NCBI GenBank assembly: GCA_019671005.1
Contig: CM033745.1
Location: 3,891,146-3,955,145, forward strand
Length of the DNA: 64,000 nt
Direction of reading: 5' to 3'
From: Hibiscus mutabilis
Lineage: Eukaryota > Streptophyta > Magnoliopsida > Malvales > Malvaceae
A program made the translations under genes and the position numbers. The notes beneath the pieces are model-generated. The model worked only from the letters and a program-made list of their open reading frames with translations, did not search any database and had not been told where the DNA came from. Positions 23,784 to 35,759 of this stretch are shown here, piece by piece. Numbering within the stretch: position 1 is the first letter of the stretch; every line of letters starts with the position of its first letter.

Positions 23784-26053
23784 GGTTGACGGTCCGGCAC
23801 GATAGTTGGAAAGATTGGATTTGTTTGAACACTTATTTTTGTGTGACCTGGTCCCTTGCAAATAGTACAATGTTTAACTTGAACTCCCCCTCTTTCATCC
23901 GAATCATCCATATTCGTATGAATGCGAGTGAACGCTGGTCAACCCTTCAGCTTTCTACGAAGCTCTAGATTTGGTAACCATTCTTCGTATATTGGCTCTT
24001 GCGGCCAATAATCTTGGTTCAGGATCGTGTTGAACTGAATTCTGTATATATTTGCCACAGTCTCCAGTTTATAACACTCATTCGCAAAGCTGTAAGGGTC
24101 GAAACGATAATGCAAACATGTGGTGTGTGCGTGAGAGTAGGGGTATCTAAATGCTTGGAATGCACCACAATCACATCATCTCTGAAGAAGGTCTACGGTG
24201 AACATTCTTTTCTCACCTCGGACCTTAGCTTCGACAGAAAATTAAAAACCGTGTGGGTCGAATATTCTGACTCGCATAGAGGTGGCATCCGCGTGAAGTT
24301 TGATCATTGTATCCTGCAGAGTTTGAGACCAATTTTGTTCGTTGTTTATCTGAGCGTTAACTTCTTGCCCTTTGTCGGACCACACTTTACCCAATCTGAA
24401 GTAAGTCACCCACACAATACTTACAATTAGGAGATGACGTGTTCCTTTAAGCACCGAGTTTATAGCCTCTGCAAGGTTAGTTGTCATATGGCTATAACGC
24501 CGACCTTCATTATAGGCTTGTGACCATCTTTCCCTGGGTATGTCATTTGCAAAATTAAATACAAAAACACTGTGCCGCTTCAACCTATTTATCTTCGCCT
24601 CGAATTTGGGTTGAACTAGTTCATACCATATTTAAAAAATAAGTTAAATAAATCAACAGGATCATCTCAAAAAAATTACTAATTTTAAATAACGGATAAC
24701 AACTTACCCGCGCCTATAATCTCTTTTCGGATCTGATTGTTTTCGAAACGCATTTTCGCATTTGCCGCAATATGTCGTACACAAAAGGCTGAATATGCAT
24801 GTGTAGGCTTCCATAAACTCTCATCTCTGTCAATTATTCCCTCTATCAGAAATCATGCAAATCCCATCTTCTTTTACTACATAGTTGCGTAGATCCTTCA
24901 AAAAGAGTTCCTATCCATCCGCGTCTTCCTTTTCAACTATGGCAAAGGCAATTGGGAATATATTATTGTCTCCATCTTGTGCAACAGCCACGAGTAATAT
25001 ATGAGTGTACTTCCCATATAGCCGGGTACCATCCACTTGAGTCATGCGTTTGCAGAACGGAAACCCTTCAATGCACGCATTGAACGCCCAAAATAACTTA
25101 CTAAATATCCTTTTACCATGAATTAATTCGCCTTGTAAGTTGAGCACCGGTTTTGTTTCATATTCTACTGTGGTTCTAGGGATGAATATTTGCATTGCTC
25201 GTAAAAGAGCTCGTAACTCATTATACGATTTATCTCAATCACCATACACATGCGCCATCGCCTTCTGCTTTGCCATCTAAGCCTTGTAGTAAGATGGAAT
25301 ATATCCAAGCTGATTCAAGATGGATGCTACTAATACTGCAATCAAAGTTCTTGGTTTTTTTCCGACCAATAACATTGTGTAAGCACATATTAGATCAGAG
25401 TCTAAATTAATGTGGTCTTGTGATAAAGCCATATTTGAAGATGTGTGTTGCTCAATGAACCGTGACACCTCCCACATCTGACTCCTATTTCGTACCCACC
25501 AAGGACATTTGCTCTTCCAATTAATACACCTTACACAATAGGTTTGCTTATTAGACTCGACAACAGAAAATGACGTATGACGTTTGATGCAGTACTCCTT
25601 AACTGCCAGCTGTCCAGCTTCTTTTGTTTCGAACTCAGCCTTCAGTACCAATTCCCCAAAGTTCGAAGATAATGAAGAACCAAATACGTGGGCTTAATGT
25701 TCCAGATCTCGTATTGCAGTATAGTCCACCTCATACATGCGGGCAAGAGGTTCATAAGTTGGATAAATGGGTTCCGGTTGCTTGGGCTCTGGTTCAACAT
25801 AACCCCAAACTGGCTGCTCATTTCCCAACCCAAGCCTAGCAACAGTCGTTGCCCAAACATCATCTTCAACATTTAGACCATTACCCTGAGACGCATCTGT
25901 CATAACAACGTCAACATCATCAGCATAGAGTAAGTGCACGTCATCATCTTTCGTAATAGGCACAAGATTTTCTTCATCCTCACTAAAATCATCAAGTGAT
26001 TCGCCCCAACGACCAACTATGGGTTCAGTGTCACAATGTGTTGATGAACTCAT
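23784..26053 (-). pseudogene. MULE B transposase (MuDR type), decayed
   Basis: The minus-strand ATG at 26053 opens 120 codons with an acidic region (RWGESLDDFSEDEENLVP) shared with MULE A. The DNA-binding region (FETKEAGQLAVKEYCIKRH, 25560-25625) and an open stretch 25651-25277 follow in another frame. The catalytic core has the first Asp in TQVDGTRLYGKY (about 25040) and the second in MISDRG (about 24850); both are kept. A conserved block with LAEAINSVLKGTRHLLI lies at 24430-24490, and a degraded C-terminal tail ends near 23784. It lacks the PB1-like N-terminus of the A enzyme. Stops near 25690, 25275 and 24840 disable it. Confidence 0.8.
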
Positions 26054-26074
26054 TCTCTCTAAATATTCAAAAAA

Positions 26075-26803
26075 GAAAAAGAACATTATCATTAAATATT
26101 CGAATATATATACAACCAAACAATGGGAATGTATTAACTTCAAAAATTTTGATTTATAAGAATATAAATTTAAAAAATACAAAAACTTACCAGATTCCAC
26201 CAGAAACTATGTAATTGTACTATAAAGACTTCAACAATAAAAAAATTATTATCATTCGAATATATCTTCAATCACAAACAAAAAATTCTACAAACCCTCT
26301 ATAATTAAAAAACAACGGATTAATTAAAAAAACTAATTACATACATACTTACTTTTGAGAAACCAAGAAGATCTACAAAAATATATACTTCCACAATCTT
26401 TACTGCCTTCTAATATATCTTCAAAAAATATATATCACTGAAATTTTCAACTCAAACTCTCTCAAATTTCTAACTCAAACTCTATCAATATTTTTCTCTT
26501 CTCAACCCATATACACTCAAACCCTATATATATATATATATACACACACAAAGAGTTAACAAAAAAAAATAAATGGGCTGCCATCTTTCACATGAAAGCT
26601 GGTCGGACTGCATGCATGCTAAACAACACCTCGCCACCTGCATGGCGAGGTCTCCCCTGCACAGCTCAATCCAACGTGGCCCGAGAACACTAAGAGCACA
26701 TGGTGTGGCACTGTAAATTTTGACCTATTTTGCCAAATAAAACTTGAAACACCCTAATAACTAAATTAAAGTTTTAAAAGTGGATTATCCCACTAAATTG
26801 ACC
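26075..26803. repeat. Right terminal inverted repeat of MULE B
   Basis: Reverse complement of 19582-20410, somewhat diverged and shorter, with a (TA)n(CA)n microsatellite near 26525-26550. It ends about 20 bp from the transposase start codon. Confidence 0.85.
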
Positions 26804-26812
26804 AATTTCTCC

Positions 26813-26821
26813 TTTAATAAT
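26813..26821. repeat. Target-site duplication of element A (right copy)
   Basis: TTTAATAAT, identical to 9884-9892, immediately after A's terminal AATTTCTCC. Confidence 0.85.
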
Positions 26822-29800
26822 TCATTATGTATTTTAATTTTATAAAAACATCTCCACGGTCGGGGCGTGGGATGCACTCATCGAATCCCAAAACAGTTAA
26901 AAACATCTCCACTCTCGACAACCTCGCGTGTAACCCCACCGCTAAGACTCATTCAGAAACCGGGTTTTCTCACGCACGTAGATATTATAAAAATATCAGC
27001 CTGATTATCATCATAACAATCCGCTCAAAATTAACTATATGCATTATAGTTGGACAACAAATTACCCTCTCACAGTCTCACTCACTAACTCATGTGAGTC
27101 GGTTGGCGCTACCAAAAGCAAAGCAAATTAGAGGCTTTTGCTATTTCAACTTTCATCCATGGCTTACGCCTCTGCCTCCGCTTTCCGCCACCATCTCACC
27201 GTCAACCCTTCCCCCTCCATCTCCAAAGGTATTCCACCTTCCCTCTTCTCGGCATCTAAAACCCCCTAGCTCAGACCATTTGCTATTCCTTCTCCCGCCT
27301 TTTTTCATTGGTTTTGCGGGATTTCTGGAGTTTCTATTTGTTTTGTTGCTTTTGAAGTTGGGGTTTTTGGTTTATCATCTGGAAATGGCTGGGTTTTATC
27401 TTATTTCCCTTTCTTTTCCCGGTTCCATTTTTGTGACATTTGGTTATTGAAATGTTAAGAAGAACGAGGATAGATTTAAACTGGTAACGGATGCGGCACA
27501 CTTTAGTTGTTGGCTTACGGAACTGGAAAAAATATAGTACTTTAAAAAAAGAATAATAATTTCAGTTTGAAAAGTGCAATGGTACTCTATTATTTAACTA
27601 TTTTGATTTTAAGATAAATTCGATTTGAAAAAGAAACTAGTGGGCATACTTCTTCGGATTCACTTCTTGCTTGATCTTGTTATTTCAATTTCAACTTGTA
27701 TGCTATGATTAGTTCGCAATGCTGCTGCATTCGTAAGTCGGTTGAGAGACATTGCAAATGATGCCTATTCATTCTGACATTTTCGTTTCTAGTTGTGTTC
27801 TTTATTCGTTGTTAAATCAATGTGGCATTTTCAAGAGGCAAGTTCGGTCTTTCTCATAATGCATATGTTTTTAGTACAGAATTGAGATTATTGTAAGTGT
27901 ACCTGTTCTGCAATATCGTTGAACATGACACTAAGCATTATAGTTTCAAATATTTTCTTTAAATATACACTATCTCCGGTTGACGCTTCAGGTTGTATTA
28001 TGCAGATGTTCAAGAATCTGACAATTGTATTCCACTTTCACCACAGTGGCTTCTGCCAAAGCCAGGTGACAGTAAGCCTGGAATGGGAACTATGGTATGA
28101 GCTATTGCTCTTGTTTTGGTTGTATAATTCTGTTACTTTGACTCATGGTGTTCTTGTTCATTCTTAGGCTCTGTTTTGTGAATGTTTTGTTCATTTCTTT
28201 ATTAACACACTGTTCTGAGAATTAGTTCATGTTCTGTTTAATATGATTGCTATACCAGAGGTGCTTCTTTTTACCCCCCTTAATTTTTAATCATCTGTAC
28301 AGGAAACTCATCCTGCCCCATATCCAGATCATGGGAATCAGTCCAATGTCATGAATTCATTGGGAAATGGCAAGGAGATAGATGACATTCTGAGTAAGAA
28401 GGATGTTTTCAGGCCTTCTTTACTTGAAATGGAAACTGGTCAGCTCTGCTGGCGTGATGAAGAATGAGAGACCCATTTATCTGCGCACAAAGATCACTGG
28501 AGGGATGGAGATAAAGAGCCCAGTGACACCTGCAAGATGAATCGTTGGGCAGAGAACTTGCCTTCAAGGCAATTTGGAGAAGCACGTCGTGCACCCTCTG
28601 AGCAGTGGATGATTCAGGTAACAGGGATTCAAGTTATGATCAACGGGGTGAAAGCAAATGGAACACACGGTGGGGGCCTGATGATAAGAAGACTGAAAGC
28701 TTGGGTGACAAGTTGGCAGACTCCGGAAGAGATGGTGATATGCCTCTTGAGAAAGGGTCGTCTTATCTTTTCATTAATGGGAAGGATGATAGGGAGGGAG
28801 ATCACTACAGCCCCTGGAAATCCAGCTCTTCTCAAAGCCGAGGAAGGGGAGAGCCTCCTCATCACCAAATACTATCTCCAAAAAATCAGGCGTCAACATT
28901 TTCCTATGGCCGGGGACATGGGGAAAACCACCACCCTTCAACATTTTCTCCTGGCTGTGGAAAGGGAAGTTCTGGTGGAAACTCTCGGGCTAGTATTCCT
29001 TCTTATCGTCAATCTCTAGGAACCTTATCTTTCAAGGGTGAAGTTGACTGTGGAGAGCCCTTCCCTTTAAGATATAGTAGGATAAAATTGCTCGACTTAT
29101 ATAGGCGGACTGACATGAGAATTTATCATAAACTCTTAGAGGGGCTTGTATCAGTTCCTTCTCTTACACTGGATGAACCATTGGAACCTCTATCTCTTTG
29201 TGCTCCTAATTCTGATGAAATGGTAATTTCCTTTTTTTATGTACTATGATGGTGAAGTTTAATTTAGAGTCATCTGTTGATTTATTTGGATTCTTCTAGG
29301 TTGTTCTGAAGGGAATTGACAAAGGGGACATAACAAGTAGTGGTGCTATTAAGATGCCTAAAGATGGGCTCACAAGCCAGAACTCTATTCAGTTTGCGCA
29401 TTTAAGACTAAACGAGACCGATATCCACTCAGTTCAAGATGTATTCTGCTGTTCGTGTTGATTTTCATGTAGTGTTTAATTTCTGCAGGGATTTGTGGGT
29501 GCAGGAGGTACAGAAGACCTGCTGTTGATTCTAAAGAGGGCAGATCTGACATTCCAAAGAGCAGTTATTCACATTATTCAGGCGGTTCGTTGCATGAAAA
29601 GCATAGGGGATTCCTCGATACTATTATTAAGAGGCGGCCGTCTGGAGTTTTTGAGGGGGAACCGGAATCTAAGAAGCTGGCTCTTGAGGACCTCTCCTTC
29701 ACTACAAAGATCCTCAAGGTGAAATTCAAGGCCCTTTTTCAGGGGTTGACATTATAGGCTGGTTTGAGGCAGGGTTTTTTGGGGATAGATTTGGAAGTTC

Positions 29801-30464
29801 GGCTTGCATGTGCACCGAAGGACTCACCTTTTTCCTTACTTGGTGATGTAATGCCCCACTTGCGAGCTAAAGCACAGCCACCCCCTGGATTTGGTGTGTC
29901 AAAACTGGGTGAACTCCCAGATTTGTCAAGCAGGCCAAATTTTAGTAGCCTTGGGAAAGTTCATGCTGGTGCAAGTGAGATTGACATGAGTAGACATGAG
30001 CAAAGGCCGAAAACAGAAGCTGAAAGAAAGTTTATGGAGTCTCTTATGTCTGGTGCCGTGAACAATCCATCCGAAGGTAGGGTTTTAATTATAAAGTTCT
30101 TCTCAGTTCTATTTGTCTAACATGTCTCCTATGTTTTTCTTTTTTAAGGTCTGCAAGGTTATCTTAAAAATAATCTTAGTGTCTCTCCATTTTCTGGAAT
30201 AGAAAATGGGAGTGATCTCTATCTCTTGGCGAAGAGAATGACACTTGAATGGCAGAAATCATTAACAAAAGATTCCCCTTATTGGCCAGGGAGAGATGCT
30301 GCACCTGTGGTTTCAAAGCCAGAGATCATCTCTGAATCACCCACACCTCATGCAAAGCTCCTCACATCATTGACTGACAACACTCTTTTACCTTGTCTAA
30401 TTCGCAAGGTGCTGATTCAATTTCTATCATTTCAGGATTATTTGTGTTTTGTGTTTTAAGTGTG

Positions 30465-31785
30465 TACACGTCCAAGTTATAGTATAGAAAGATATCATCT
30501 CCTTCAGAGATGGGTAAAACTCTGATTTTTAATTCCTTGCACTGAAAAGAGAAATAAATTGTGATGGTAGATATTTCGAATTAACAGGTAAAATAAAGTG
30601 AACAAGAAAATAAAAGAAGATTGTAATCGAATAAGAGAGAGTATGTTGGGTTATCTTGAGTCGTGGTGTGATTGTCGGATGGATCGTTGTAGTAGCTGAA
30701 GCCACACAATTGTCTTGACAATTAGAACCAGTTGGTTTGTCTGGGCAATTCGTCAATTGTCTTGGCAATTGGGCGACTTCCTTCAAAGCTCGACGAAACG
30801 TTTTTCAATGGCTTTTTGTTATCCCTAACTTGAAACACTGGTCAATTGTGCATTCTTTGGTGATACATCTCTGTGTTAACCATAATTGAACAATAATCGA
30901 TCTTACTCTTCTCTTAGCCGTTGAAATTCGCAACTTATTCTTAAGTCATATTAGTCTTCACCAACGATCGTTTGAATGAAAATCATGCTCATTCGTTTCT
31001 TAAATCTAACTTTTTTGAAATTAGATAAATGGATGAATTCATGATATCCTTTCTCAATTTACTCGCAATCAAATTAAGAATCAATAATGAACAAACTTTT
31101 AATATAGATTGCAATAAAAAACCTAAACAAACCTAAACGTCTTACAATCACAAAAACACAATAACTCAAGTCAATTTAGTTTAGTTCATGGCTGAGTGCA
31201 AACGAAATACAAGATAAAAGTTCCTCAATATGAATCAAATAAAAACAATGAAGAAGAAGAAGAAGTCACGATCAACTCTCTCTCTCTCTTTTTCTCTCCA
31301 ATCGAACTCTTTCAAGGTTGCGACTTGGTTCCTATTTATAAAAGATTATTAGGTCAGATTTGTTGATGAGGAAGAGTTTAATTTGAAATTAAATTAAATT
31401 AAATAAAAAATAATAAATGTCTTTTATCTTTTTCCTTAAAAACTCTTTACAAATCTAAATTTAAATCTTCATTAAATGCTGCGCAGGAATCTAAATCTTT
31501 GGAATTTATCCTTGTCTTTTTGTGCTTATCCCTAATTAGGTGGTTTTATCCACTCATCGTTGCTACGGCAATCAGCATGACATGCTCTTCACAATCTTTC
31601 CTCAATTGCTATGGCAATTTCGTACTTGCTACAACAATTCTGACATGCACCAAATAAGACGCACCAGCATTATCTTTCTAAAAAAACAACCAAAAAAAGA
31701 TATCAAGCAAGTCTGTGAAGGAAACCATGTAATTACGCATGGATGTCTAAAACGTAACTAATATGAGCTTAAATCTAATAATAAT
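30465..31785. other. Non-coding insertion-like stretch inside the EXA1-like pseudogene
   Basis: Homology to EXA1 stops near 30440 in an exon (frame-shifted SQGADSIS text) and resumes near 31800 (NNSVGVWPSLSAQG). The 1.3 kb between holds no coding signal. It has repeated CAATTGTCTTGGCAATT-type phrases (30700-30775), a (GAA)n run at 31250-31265 and a (CT)n run at 31276-31299. It may be an LTR or other insert, or an intron; ends were not resolved. Confidence 0.45.
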
Positions 31786-34175
31786 TATGAGAAAAGAGAT
31801 TCCTGGAGTAAATAATAGTGTTGGGGTTTGGCCAAGTTTGTCTGCACAAGGTGCATTAGATCCTCTTCAAAATAAGATCGAGTTACACACTGCTCAAAAT
31901 TTCCCACTCAAGCTCCCTGTGGGGTCCATCAACTGGGGCTGCAACCTCCAAACCTGCCTCCCTTGACAAGTTTACTCAGTCAAAATATGGATAATCCTTC
32001 TGCTACTTCAACACCTGAAAAGTTAATCTCCACTTTATCTCAAGAATCCCAACTGCTATATATGTTTCAGCAGCTACAACCCCAGACGCCAGTATCAACA
32101 CAACAAATGTTACTGCTTGAGAAGATCATGTCACTTATTCAGCAACAGAAACAGGAGAAACAGCAACAGTTATTACGGCAACAACAATTGCTTTCACAGG
32201 TTTTGCAAGAACATCATCCCCAGCAGTGTTTGGGTGACCCCTCTTACGGACACGTACAGACTATTACAATGCCAACAGGGAATGCATCTATGGGTACCAC
32301 TCAACTGCTGCCATCATCACAGGATGTGCTTCAGATTGGTTCACAGGTATAACTTCCTGGCACCCAAGATGAACAAACCAATAACTACATGAATCTGTCT
32401 CCACAAATTTCCAATGATATCAATTATACTGTTAGTTCTGAATCCCCTCTTTTTCATCTACCACACCAGATGTTTGGTAGCATTGACCGTCAGAGGAACT
32501 GGGGGACTAGCAGCTCAGAACTGGTTAATGACACCCAACAGTCTTTGCCAGTGACTACAATTGTTGAAAGCTCGCCCTCGTTGGAAGCGAACTTATCCTC
32601 CCAGGAGACTTCTGACTGCCATACTCTTACAGTGGAGCAGTCACTTGACTACACTCGGAAGAATGATGAAATTGTACCAAGTGTCACCCCAGTTGATGAT
32701 GTGTGTGGAACCATGGAGCAACTTGGAATTGCTACTGCTAGAACCTATAAAATTGATTTGCCTTTTAATGAGGGTGTTCAACCTACTGCTAAAATTGGTG
32801 AACTGCCAGTTGAGAGAAAAAGAAGCAATGATCAGCCTCCTTCTGTGGTGAGAGAACAGAATGTTGAAGCTCGTGAGGTAAGACAAGCTTCAGAAAAGAA
32901 GTCTAGAAAACAAAAATATAGTAAATCACAAGTTTCTGATCAGGCTAAGGGAGCTTCCAAGGATTCCTCTTTGGTGCAATTGAAGCCATCTGAAACTGAA
33001 GAGCCTGTTGTTGGTAACGCTAAGACTGCTGCAGATAACCCTACTGGGTCATCTCCAGGAAATAGGGGAGAGAACAAGTCCCGAATGCCCTCCATGGATT
33101 CTCACTCTGCTAAATCCTCTTCAGCCGCTAATGTTGTTGTAGTTGAGGTTAAAAGTACAGAACCCATGAGTGATTCCAGACTTTCTGGTTCTTTCCCAGC
33201 GCATAACACACCTAAACAGCATGTGGTACATGCTTGGAAACCTGCTTCCGGTTTCAAGGCGAAGTCTTTGCTGGAAATCCAACAGGAAGAACAGATGAAG
33301 GCACAAACTGAAATGGCAGTATTAGAGGTTTCTTCTGCTAACTCTATGAATTTGTCAACTCCGAGGGCTGGGGTCGTGTATAGTTTAGAACCCAAAGTTT
33401 CTAGAGAGAGTCACCAGGATGCAGGCATTGCTGAGACAGGTGTTGTGAAACCTGAAAATTCTGCAACTTCAAAGAGTAAAAAGAGCCCATTACATGATCT
33501 GTTGGCAGCAGAAGTTTTGGCAAAATCCAGAGAAAGAGGTATAGATGTTCCCACATCCGCTGCCCATGTTACCATTACAACTGTGGAGCCGATCAAAGAT
33601 GACAACTTTATTGAGGTTAAAGAAACTAAAAAGTGTCGGAAAAAGTCTGCTTGGCTGCAAAAGTGACAGCTCCTCTAAATACCGTTAATATACTTGTTAG
33701 TGCAAGTCCTCTTGACCCAGCACAGCCGGAAAAGGAAGTATTGCCTTCAATTCATTCAAGTCCTTTGGGAGATTTTGTTCCGTGGAGAGGGGAGCAGGTT
33801 AACCCTTCCCCTGCTCCAGCTTGGTCTACTGATTCTGTGAAACTTCCTAAATGCACATCATTAAGGGACATCCAAAAGGAGCAGAAGAGGATTTCGTTTG
33901 TCCATTTTCCAATTACTATCCCAACTCCTCAGAAACCCCAACCAAGTCAGCGAACTCATGGCGATGTTTCATCATGGTCCACTGCATCTCCACCATCCAA
34001 GGCTGCATCTCCTGTCCTGATAAATTCTCATGTATCTTCTCAGGCAAAATCTAAAGGAGACGATGACCTATTCTGGGGTCCGATTGATCAGACAAAGCAA
34101 GAAGCAAAGCAGTACGTTCTCTTACCCTACTCTCTCCCTCCCCTGCGCTAATAAAATAAAATAAAATGGCACACC

Positions 34176-34329
34176 TGTAACACCCCCTACCCGGACCGGA
34201 TGTCCAATCGGCTGGGAGATGTCAAAAATTAATATCGGAACTGTTCGTTAGGCAATCAAATCAAACTAAAAGAGTGATACTAGGGGACATTTATAAAGTT
34301 TATAAACACAAAAATTAGGGGGTGTTACA
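34176..34329. mobile_element. 154-bp LTR-like insertion with 5-bp duplication
   Basis: It begins TGTAACACCCCC and ends GGGGGGTGTTACA, so it has TG..CA ends with inverted repeats. ACACC flanks it at 34171-34175 and 34330-34334. The size fits a solo LTR of a short (TRIM-like) element. It sits in an intron position of the EXA1-like pseudogene. Confidence 0.8.
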
Positions 34330-34544
34330 ACACCTTTCTGCACTAAATGTTTTACTCGTGAAGTATTGTCTTGCACCTGCTGGAGTGAGTTGGAAAATTT
34401 TATCTTTGTTATCACCTGCATTGTAGCCTAGAAAGATGATACACTATGCTGCTCTGTTCTGCAACACCTTGTTATTCAGTGTAGCTAAGCTAAGTACTGC
34501 ATTCAAGAGAGTGATTTTCGTTTAGTAAAAAGCCAACTTTTGAA

Positions 34545-34625
34545 GTCGATTTTGACTTAACAAATGATTTTTCCAACTTTTGAAGTCGATTTTGACTTAA
34601 CAAATGATTTTCCAACTTTTGAAGA
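34545..34625. repeat. Short tandem repeat, about 53 bp
   Basis: CCAACTTTTGAAGTCGATTT followed by TGACTTAACAAATGATTTT occurs twice in a row (near 34529 and 34573), with a third partial copy at 34612, in the last intron of the pseudogene. Confidence 0.75.
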
Positions 34626-35039
34626 CATTATGGTAATTTTATGTTAATATTTATCTTTGCTGACTTGAATATTTGTTGAATTCAGTAGTAAACACTAAAT
34701 GGAAATGGTTTCTGTAAACAAAGGTGATTTCCCAGTTCTAGCAAATGTGGGTGGCTTGGCTACAAAGAGCATTCCTGCCAAAGGAACTGCAAGTGGGTCC
34801 CTAAGCAGGCAGAAGTCAGTGGGTGGGTGACCTTTAGAGCTTGTGTTTCAAAGGCCGGAAATCCGAATTCCGGCAATACTGTTGTTTCTAATTCTCAGCA
34901 GGAAATTGCAGTCTCCACAGATGTGTCTTCAAAGGAGGGAGGCAAGAAGAAAGGAAAGAAGGTCAGTCCTGCTGTTTTGGGATTTAACGTTGTCAGTAAC
35001 CGGATCATGATGGGTGAGATTCAGGTATTAGAGGATTGA

Positions 35040-35759
35040 GAATTTTGACTCGAGACAAGATAGTAAGTTCTGAGATTCACAGTTCATGATTTTTGGGATG
35101 TCGGTGTAAATACATTTGGCTTTACTGTTTGTAAATGTTTCAGGCAGTACTTCTTTTTAATCTTCTTTAGAGCAACAGCAGCCGTAGTAACTGAATCTGC
35201 TCAAGCGATTTTGTGAAAAGTAACTTAATAAAGTTGCAGTTAAGTCGTTTGCATCTAAACTTTGTTCGAGAAAGGTGATAAACTAGTATTTGGATTGATT
35301 CTTTCAACAGTCGGATCATGCATCAAGACTTTATTTCAGATATGAAGGATACTATGGCACCAACAATAACCTGTTAATGGGTGGCACCCTCTGTAGGTTC
35401 AAACTGAAGTAAAATTCCTGTCAAAGCTCCCCCTTTTTTACAGCCTACAATACAGATTTTATGGTAGAAAACATCCGACAGACTTGAAGTTAATTGCCAT
35501 TTCATCCGAGAGTTGCATTGGTAACTGGGACTCGAAATTCCAGTTATAAGGCAGCTCTGGTATCAGCTATCTCCTTTCTGTTAGAAGTTCTTTTCAATAC
35601 ACTGATGCTCTGCACGTTAAAAAAAACATGACAGATATGAGAAAACCTGTTTCTGTAGCATGATACATTGAGTAATTCCCTGTTTAAAATCTTTAACACA
35701 TCGCATAAACTTTGTTTTCAACATGGTGTATGGTGAACTTATGTTGTACTAGAAAGTAA
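35040..35759. other. Region between EXA1-like pseudogene and DUF1195 gene
   Basis: Probably the 3' UTR text of the two convergent genes. No coding signal supported. Confidence 0.5.

Larger units (their letters stand above)
19582..26803. mobile_element. MULE B (PMD-carrying Mutator-like element, 7.2 kb)
   Basis: It begins GGCAAATTTAGT and ends ACTAAATTGACC and is flanked by AATTTCTCC at 19573-19581 and 26804-26812, a perfect 9-bp duplication. The arms are unrelated to those of MULE A. Inside are a PMD gene (plus strand), a tandem repeat spacer and a MULE transposase (minus strand), the same convergent plan as A. Both genes are broken, so the copy is not autonomous. Confidence 0.9.
9893..26812. 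mobile_element. MULE A (PMD-carrying Mutator-like element), interrupted by MULE B
   Basis: The ends are inverted repeats starting GGAGAAATTACCA and ending TGGTAATTTCTCC. Without the insert and duplication the element is about 8.05 kb (9893-17942). It holds a decayed plant-mobile-domain gene on the plus strand and a decayed MULE transposase on the minus strand, pointing at each other. MULE B has inserted 9 bp before A's right end, so A's final AATTTCTCC now lies at 26804-26812, outside B. The whole is flanked by TTTAATAAT on both sides. Confidence 0.85.
27159..35039 (+). pseudogene. EXA1-like GYF-domain protein gene, decayed copy
   Basis: Readable exons: 27159-27228 (start, RHHLTVNPSPSISK), 28006-28094 (CIPLSPQWLLPKPGD), 28303-29222, 29300-about 29444, about 29489-30076, 30149-about 30440, about 31790-34111 and about 34724-35039. 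The family (Arabidopsis EXA1) is a GYF adaptor linked to translation control. The GYF domain is visible at 29695-29780 (HYKDPQGEIQGPFSGVDI, then GWFEAGFFG). The Gln-rich centre is at 31960-32350 and the C-terminus reads SPAVLGFNVVSNRIMMGEI. Lesions seen: TGA at 28465 (likely CGA to TGA), a 1-base loss near 28608, extra frame breaks at 29500-29760 including one inside the GYF domain, stops at 31964 and 32350, a frame break at 33655, and loss of a conserved C-terminal segment near 34830. Long open stretches remain (e.g. 32389-33666), so decay is fairly recent. Confidence 0.85.

Noticed and set aside
17943..26803. Reading the first junction (17942/17943) as an independent B insertion
   Set aside because: The shared block extends well into A on one side and into the B gene on the other, so one tandem duplication explains both junctions.
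26827..27450. 207-codon open frame over the EXA1-like start region
   Set aside because: It overlaps exon 1 in another frame and runs through promoter and intron; no similarity recognised.
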